Shown here: positions 13,600 to 15,058 of the stretch, in pieces
Position numbering within the stretch: the stretch's first letter is position 1
Layout: the number at the start of each line of letters is the position of its first letter
From: Candidatus Moraniibacteriota bacterium
GTDB taxonomy: Bacteria; Patescibacteriota; Minisyncoccia; Moranbacterales; UBA9337
Direction of reading: 5' to 3'
Length of the DNA stretch: 15,058 bases
Assembly (NCBI GenBank): GCA_003510795.1
Contig: DOKP01000010.1
Span: 242-15,299, forward strand
The notes under the pieces: model-generated
Database searches by the model: none
The model's input: only the letters and a program-made list of their open reading frames with translations
What the model was told of the DNA's origin: nothing
Position numbers and translations under genes: made by a program

Positions 13600-13638
13600 A
13601 TTATATCTGATAATTTGTACTTGTCAAGTGCAAATTAT
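13600..13638 (-). promoter_or_regulatory. consensus promoter overlapped by a 29-bp operator
   Basis: On the minus strand, TTGACA (13627-13622) and TATAAT (13605-13600), both perfect consensus, 16 nt apart. Centred on the -35, the arms 13610-13623 (ATAATTTGTACTTG) and 13625-13638 are inverted repeats with 13 of 14 matches. A dimeric repressor bound there would block the ATPase gene. The transcript start is about 30 nt before the ATG. Confidence 0.75.
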
Positions 13639-13881
13639 GTTTATTTAGCTTAATTGCTTGTGTTTTAGTTATAATTATGTTGATTATTATGTCTAATGCT
13701 GGAAAATCTAAAAGAATTGTTAAAAAAATCGGCTATTTAAATTGCATCAATGAAATAGTAATACTCCCATAGTTTAATTATTAACTTTTTTAGGTATATT
13801 ATTGGCATACAGGTATCTAAATTACGCCTAATATGTGTAATAGGAAGCTGAATTTATCGTGGAGAGCGGGTTTTTGTTTGG
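13639..13881. other. gene-free AT-rich stretch
   Basis: No convincing gene or RNA. The longest small ORF (ATG 13678, 32 codons) has no SD and no matching promoter. It separates the ATPase promoter from the terminator of the leftward array. Confidence 0.5.
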
Positions 13882-13924
13882 AAAAAATAAAAAAGGGCAA
13901 GAAGATTGAATCATCTCCTTGCCT
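13882..13924 (-). terminator. terminator closing the leftward cassette array
   Basis: A 12-6-12 hairpin (13895-13924) homologous to the first hairpin of the linkers (minus strand: GGCAAGGAGAT-GATTCA-ATCTTCTTGCC, with one G-U pair) is followed on the minus strand by a U-rich tract, complement of 13882-13894. Unlike the internal copies, this one is a proper Rho-independent terminator. Confidence 0.85.
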
Positions 13925-13945
13925 CAAAAATTACGCATTATTTTT

Positions 13946-14104
13946 CTAGGACCACGGCACTATCACGTTCTTTCCACATTCTGGACAAATGACTTTCGCC
14001 GTTTTATGAGATGGGAAACAAATAATAAAAAATACACGTATTTCCTTAGAGCATTTGGGGCATTTAATAATTTCCTTTGCTATTTCATTTTTTTGCTTAG
14101 GCAT
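13946..14104 (-). CDS. small zinc-ribbon protein, 52 aa
   Basis: ATG at 14104 preceded by the full SD AGGAGG (14120-14115) at 10-nt spacing, and a TAG stop just before the array terminator. The protein starts MPKQKNEIAKEIIKCPKCSK and has CPKC (15-18) and CPEC (40-43), a four-cysteine zinc ribbon with a 21-residue linker rich in aliphatic and aromatic residues. No other domain fits in this length. Such ribbons bind nucleic acid or protein partners; the target is unknown. It is the last cassette of the leftward array, separated from the upstream cassette by a two-hairpin linker and the 29-nt hairpin element. Confidence 0.75.
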   Translation of the reverse strand: MPKQKNEIAKEIIKCPKCSKEIRVFFIICFPSHKTAKVICPECGKNVIVPWS

Positions 14105-14144
14105 TATGATAAGTCCTCCTAGTTAGTAGTGATGAATTTTTAAT

Positions 14145-14173
14145 GAACTCTTGTCCAGTCGTATGACTGGATT
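14145..14173 (-). repeat. 29-nt hairpin element, copy 2
   Basis: Matches 7893-7921 in opposite orientation with one difference. Here the core CCAGTC-ATAC-GACTGG pairs perfectly. It lies in the leader of the zinc-ribbon gene, directly after the linker's second hairpin. Confidence 0.75.
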
Positions 14174-14243
14174 CTTCTACAAAACTACAAATAATTTATA
14201 GTCTTGATTGAAGGAGCAAGAAGATTGAATCATCTTCTTGCCC
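14174..14243 (-). repeat. two-hairpin cassette linker, copy 2
   Basis: Read on the minus strand, a 30-nt hairpin (14243-14214, GGGCAAGAAGAT, loop GATTCA, partner with one G-U) is followed at once by a 40-nt hairpin (14213-14174): CTTC, then AAT opposite TA, then CAAGACTATAAA with TTTGTAGTTTTG (two G-U pairs), loop TTA, closing GAAG. It is 66/70 identical to 14989-15058. It lies 5 nt after the stop of the frameshifted cassette gene. Confidence 0.8.
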
Positions 14244-14248
14244 TTAAA

Positions 14249-14522
14249 TCACACATTATACTTTTTAATAAGAGAATTAAATTCTCTTATTGCGTCATCA
14301 ATGTGCAAATTTCCCATTGATGCTTTATACGCGAGATCATGCAGGGAGCGTTTTAAGTCCCAATCAATCTCTTGCGCCTCTCTAACCTGATCCCATAATT
14401 CTCCAGTACGAACGCCTATTTGCAAATCGCCCGTTGAGCTAAAATGATTTATCAAGGCAATGAACCTATGAATAATTACAAGCTTTTCAAATCTCTCTAT
14501 GCAGAATTTTTTTTTCGCTCAT
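14249..14522 (-). pseudogene. cassette gene with a one-base shift in an A9 run (90 aa if corrected)
   Basis: ATG 14522 has a good SD (GGAG, 8-nt spacing), but its frame stops after 11 codons. Downstream an open frame runs to 14249 with no good start of its own (first candidate TTG 14455). The two join if one A is dropped from the nine-A run (14515-14507), giving 90 residues beginning MSEKKFCIERFEK. The joined protein aligns along its length with the next cassette (EKLVIIHRFIALINHF against AEVIISHKIIAWLENF; HIDDAIREFNSLIKKY against SLNEAIEKLRALSGEY), which supports the join. It could be a true mutation, a homopolymer read error, or expression by polymerase slippage. The protein is helical, soluble and of unknown function. 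Confidence 0.65.
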
Positions 14523-14566
14523 GGTATACTCTCCGAGTTGAAGTTAAAATTTTTTTAAAGAACTCT

Positions 14567-14638
14567 TCTCTATAAAACTTTGAACTACCTTCAAAATCTT
14601 AATTGAGAGGAGAAAGATTAAAGTTCTAATCTTTCTCC
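14567..14638 (-). repeat. two-hairpin cassette linker, copy with different bases
   Basis: Minus strand: GGAGAAAGATTA, loop GAACTT, TAATCTTTCTCC (14638-14609), then the second hairpin (14608-14567): TCTC, AAT opposite TA, TAAGATTTTGAA with TTCAAAGTTTTA, loop GGTAG, GAGA. Stem lengths and the internal loop equal those of the other linkers although most stem bases differ, so the structure is what is kept. It is followed by AGAGTTCTTTAAAAAAA, shared with other leaders. Confidence 0.8.
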
Positions 14639-14673
14639 AAATTTCTTGATCTGTATCTTGTATAAACAGAGGA

Positions 14674-14928
14674 CTATTCATATTCTCCAGAAAGTGCACG
14701 GAGTTTTTCAATAGCCTCATTGAGACTTACGCCCCCACTCATAATTGAATTTCCTAAGGTATAGTAGATAAACTCTTTTAAATCAAGGGGTAATTCTTGT
14801 ATGCTATTGATTAAATCTAGTAATGCTCCATTAACAATTGCTGCTTGTAATTCTTCCAGGGATGTGAAATTTTCTAACCAAGCAATAATCTTGTGAGAAA
14901 TTATAACCTCGGCTTTTTTCGTATTCAT
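14674..14928 (-). CDS. hypothetical cassette protein, 84 aa
   Basis: The start chosen is ATG 14928 (MNTKKAEVIISHK) because AAGGAG precedes it by 6 nt; a longer frame to 14985 would read through the leader. The protein is all-alpha in appearance, with an amphipathic N-terminal helix (HKIIAWLENFTSLEELQAA) and a C-terminal helix (SLNEAIEKLRAL). There is no membrane segment and no catalytic motif. It is a diverged paralogue of the 90-residue product of the next cassette (14249-14522). The family is not recognised; small helical proteins in arrays can be adaptors, antitoxins or phage-related regulators, and nothing here decides. A GCCC-AATCAA-GGGC stem lies in its leader. Confidence 0.7.
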   Translation of the reverse strand: MNTKKAEVIISHKIIAWLENFTSLEELQAAIVNGALLDLINSIQELPLDLKEFIYYTLGNSIMSGGVSLNEAIEKLRALSGEYE

Positions 14929-14988
14929 ATTTTTCTCCTTTTCAAATTTTGAGCCCTTGATTGGGCGATATTTTACAAAAAACAATTT

Positions 14989-15058
14989 CTTCTACAAAAC
15001 TACAAACTATTTATAGTTTTGATTGAAGGGGCAAGAAGATTGAATCATCTTCTTGCCC
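14989..15058 (-). repeat. two-hairpin cassette linker, copy 1, at window edge
   Basis: Minus strand: GGGCAAGAAGAT-GATTCA-ATCTTCTTGCCC (15058-15029, perfect 12-6-12), then the second hairpin (15028-14989): CTTC, AAT opposite TA, CAAAACTATAAA with TTTGTAGTTTTG (one U-G), loop TAG, GAAG. Its presence at the edge implies at least one more cassette to the right. TTGTAG and TAAAAT 16 nt apart just after it could be a weak promoter for the 84-residue gene. Confidence 0.8.

Noticed and set aside
13678..13776. 32-codon ORF starting MLIIMSNAGKSKR
   Set aside because: No SD, no spaced promoter, and no supporting context; random in AT-rich DNA.
13882..15058. Integron cassette array with attC sites
   Set aside because: The layout (small genes plus hairpin linkers) is similar, but the linkers have no GTTRRRY/RYYYAAC core boxes, and no integrase is in the window.
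13895..15058. CRISPR-like repeats
   Set aside because: The repeats are self-complementary and separated by genes of unequal length rather than uniform short spacers; no cas gene is present.

Overview
The window looks like the chromosome of a candidate-phyla-radiation bacterium (Patescibacteria, Parcubacteria-like). The basis is low G+C, short core genes without Shine-Dalgarno (SD) sequences, the order UlaG-like metallo-beta-lactamase / one-TM protein / gyrA, a TrmB-type regulator of the kind common in that group, and dispersed CCTGCC/GGCAGG palindromes. The lineage is inferred by eye. TGA ends two of the small genes, so the code is the standard bacterial one and not the UGA-Gly code of Gracilibacteria/Absconditabacteria.

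Layout, left to right. 1-2530 reads leftward: the 5' part of a tRNA-Leu(UAG), a 24-bp inverted-repeat element, a 100-residue unknown, a CCA-adding enzyme, tRNA-Arg(CCU), and upstream of it a broken second tRNA-Arg. 2615-6254 is a rightward operon (MBL hydrolase, one-TM protein, gyrase A) ending in a long bidirectional terminator. 6263-7728 is a leftward pair (TrmB-like regulator, then a 206-residue unknown) with a near-leaderless promoter. 7819-9362 is a rightward unit of three unknown small genes with a strong promoter, a structured leader of about 200 nt and a clean terminator. 9388-10225 is yebC with its own promoter, carrying an in-frame 21-nt palindromic insertion. 10582-12216 is an AbiEi/AbiEii-type toxin-antitoxin pair, and 12352-13638 a leftward DUF4143-type ATPase with a palindromic operator over its -35. 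13882-15058 is a leftward array of small gene cassettes that runs off the window.

The most unusual part is the right-end array. Each cassette has its own strong SD, and cassettes are separated by a two-hairpin linker: a 12-6-12 hairpin followed directly by a second hairpin (4 bp, AAT/TA internal loop, 12 bp, small loop). The architecture is kept in three linkers even where the bases differ, and a fourth copy of the first hairpin, followed by a U-tract, ends the array as an ordinary terminator. A 29-nt hairpin element from one linker recurs, with one mismatch, in the leader of the rightward unit near 7.9 kb, so the two small-gene regions seem to belong to one system. All six small-gene starts have an SD, while the core genes appear to have none. 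Two cassettes encode diverged paralogues, one of them needing a one-base shift in an A9 run.
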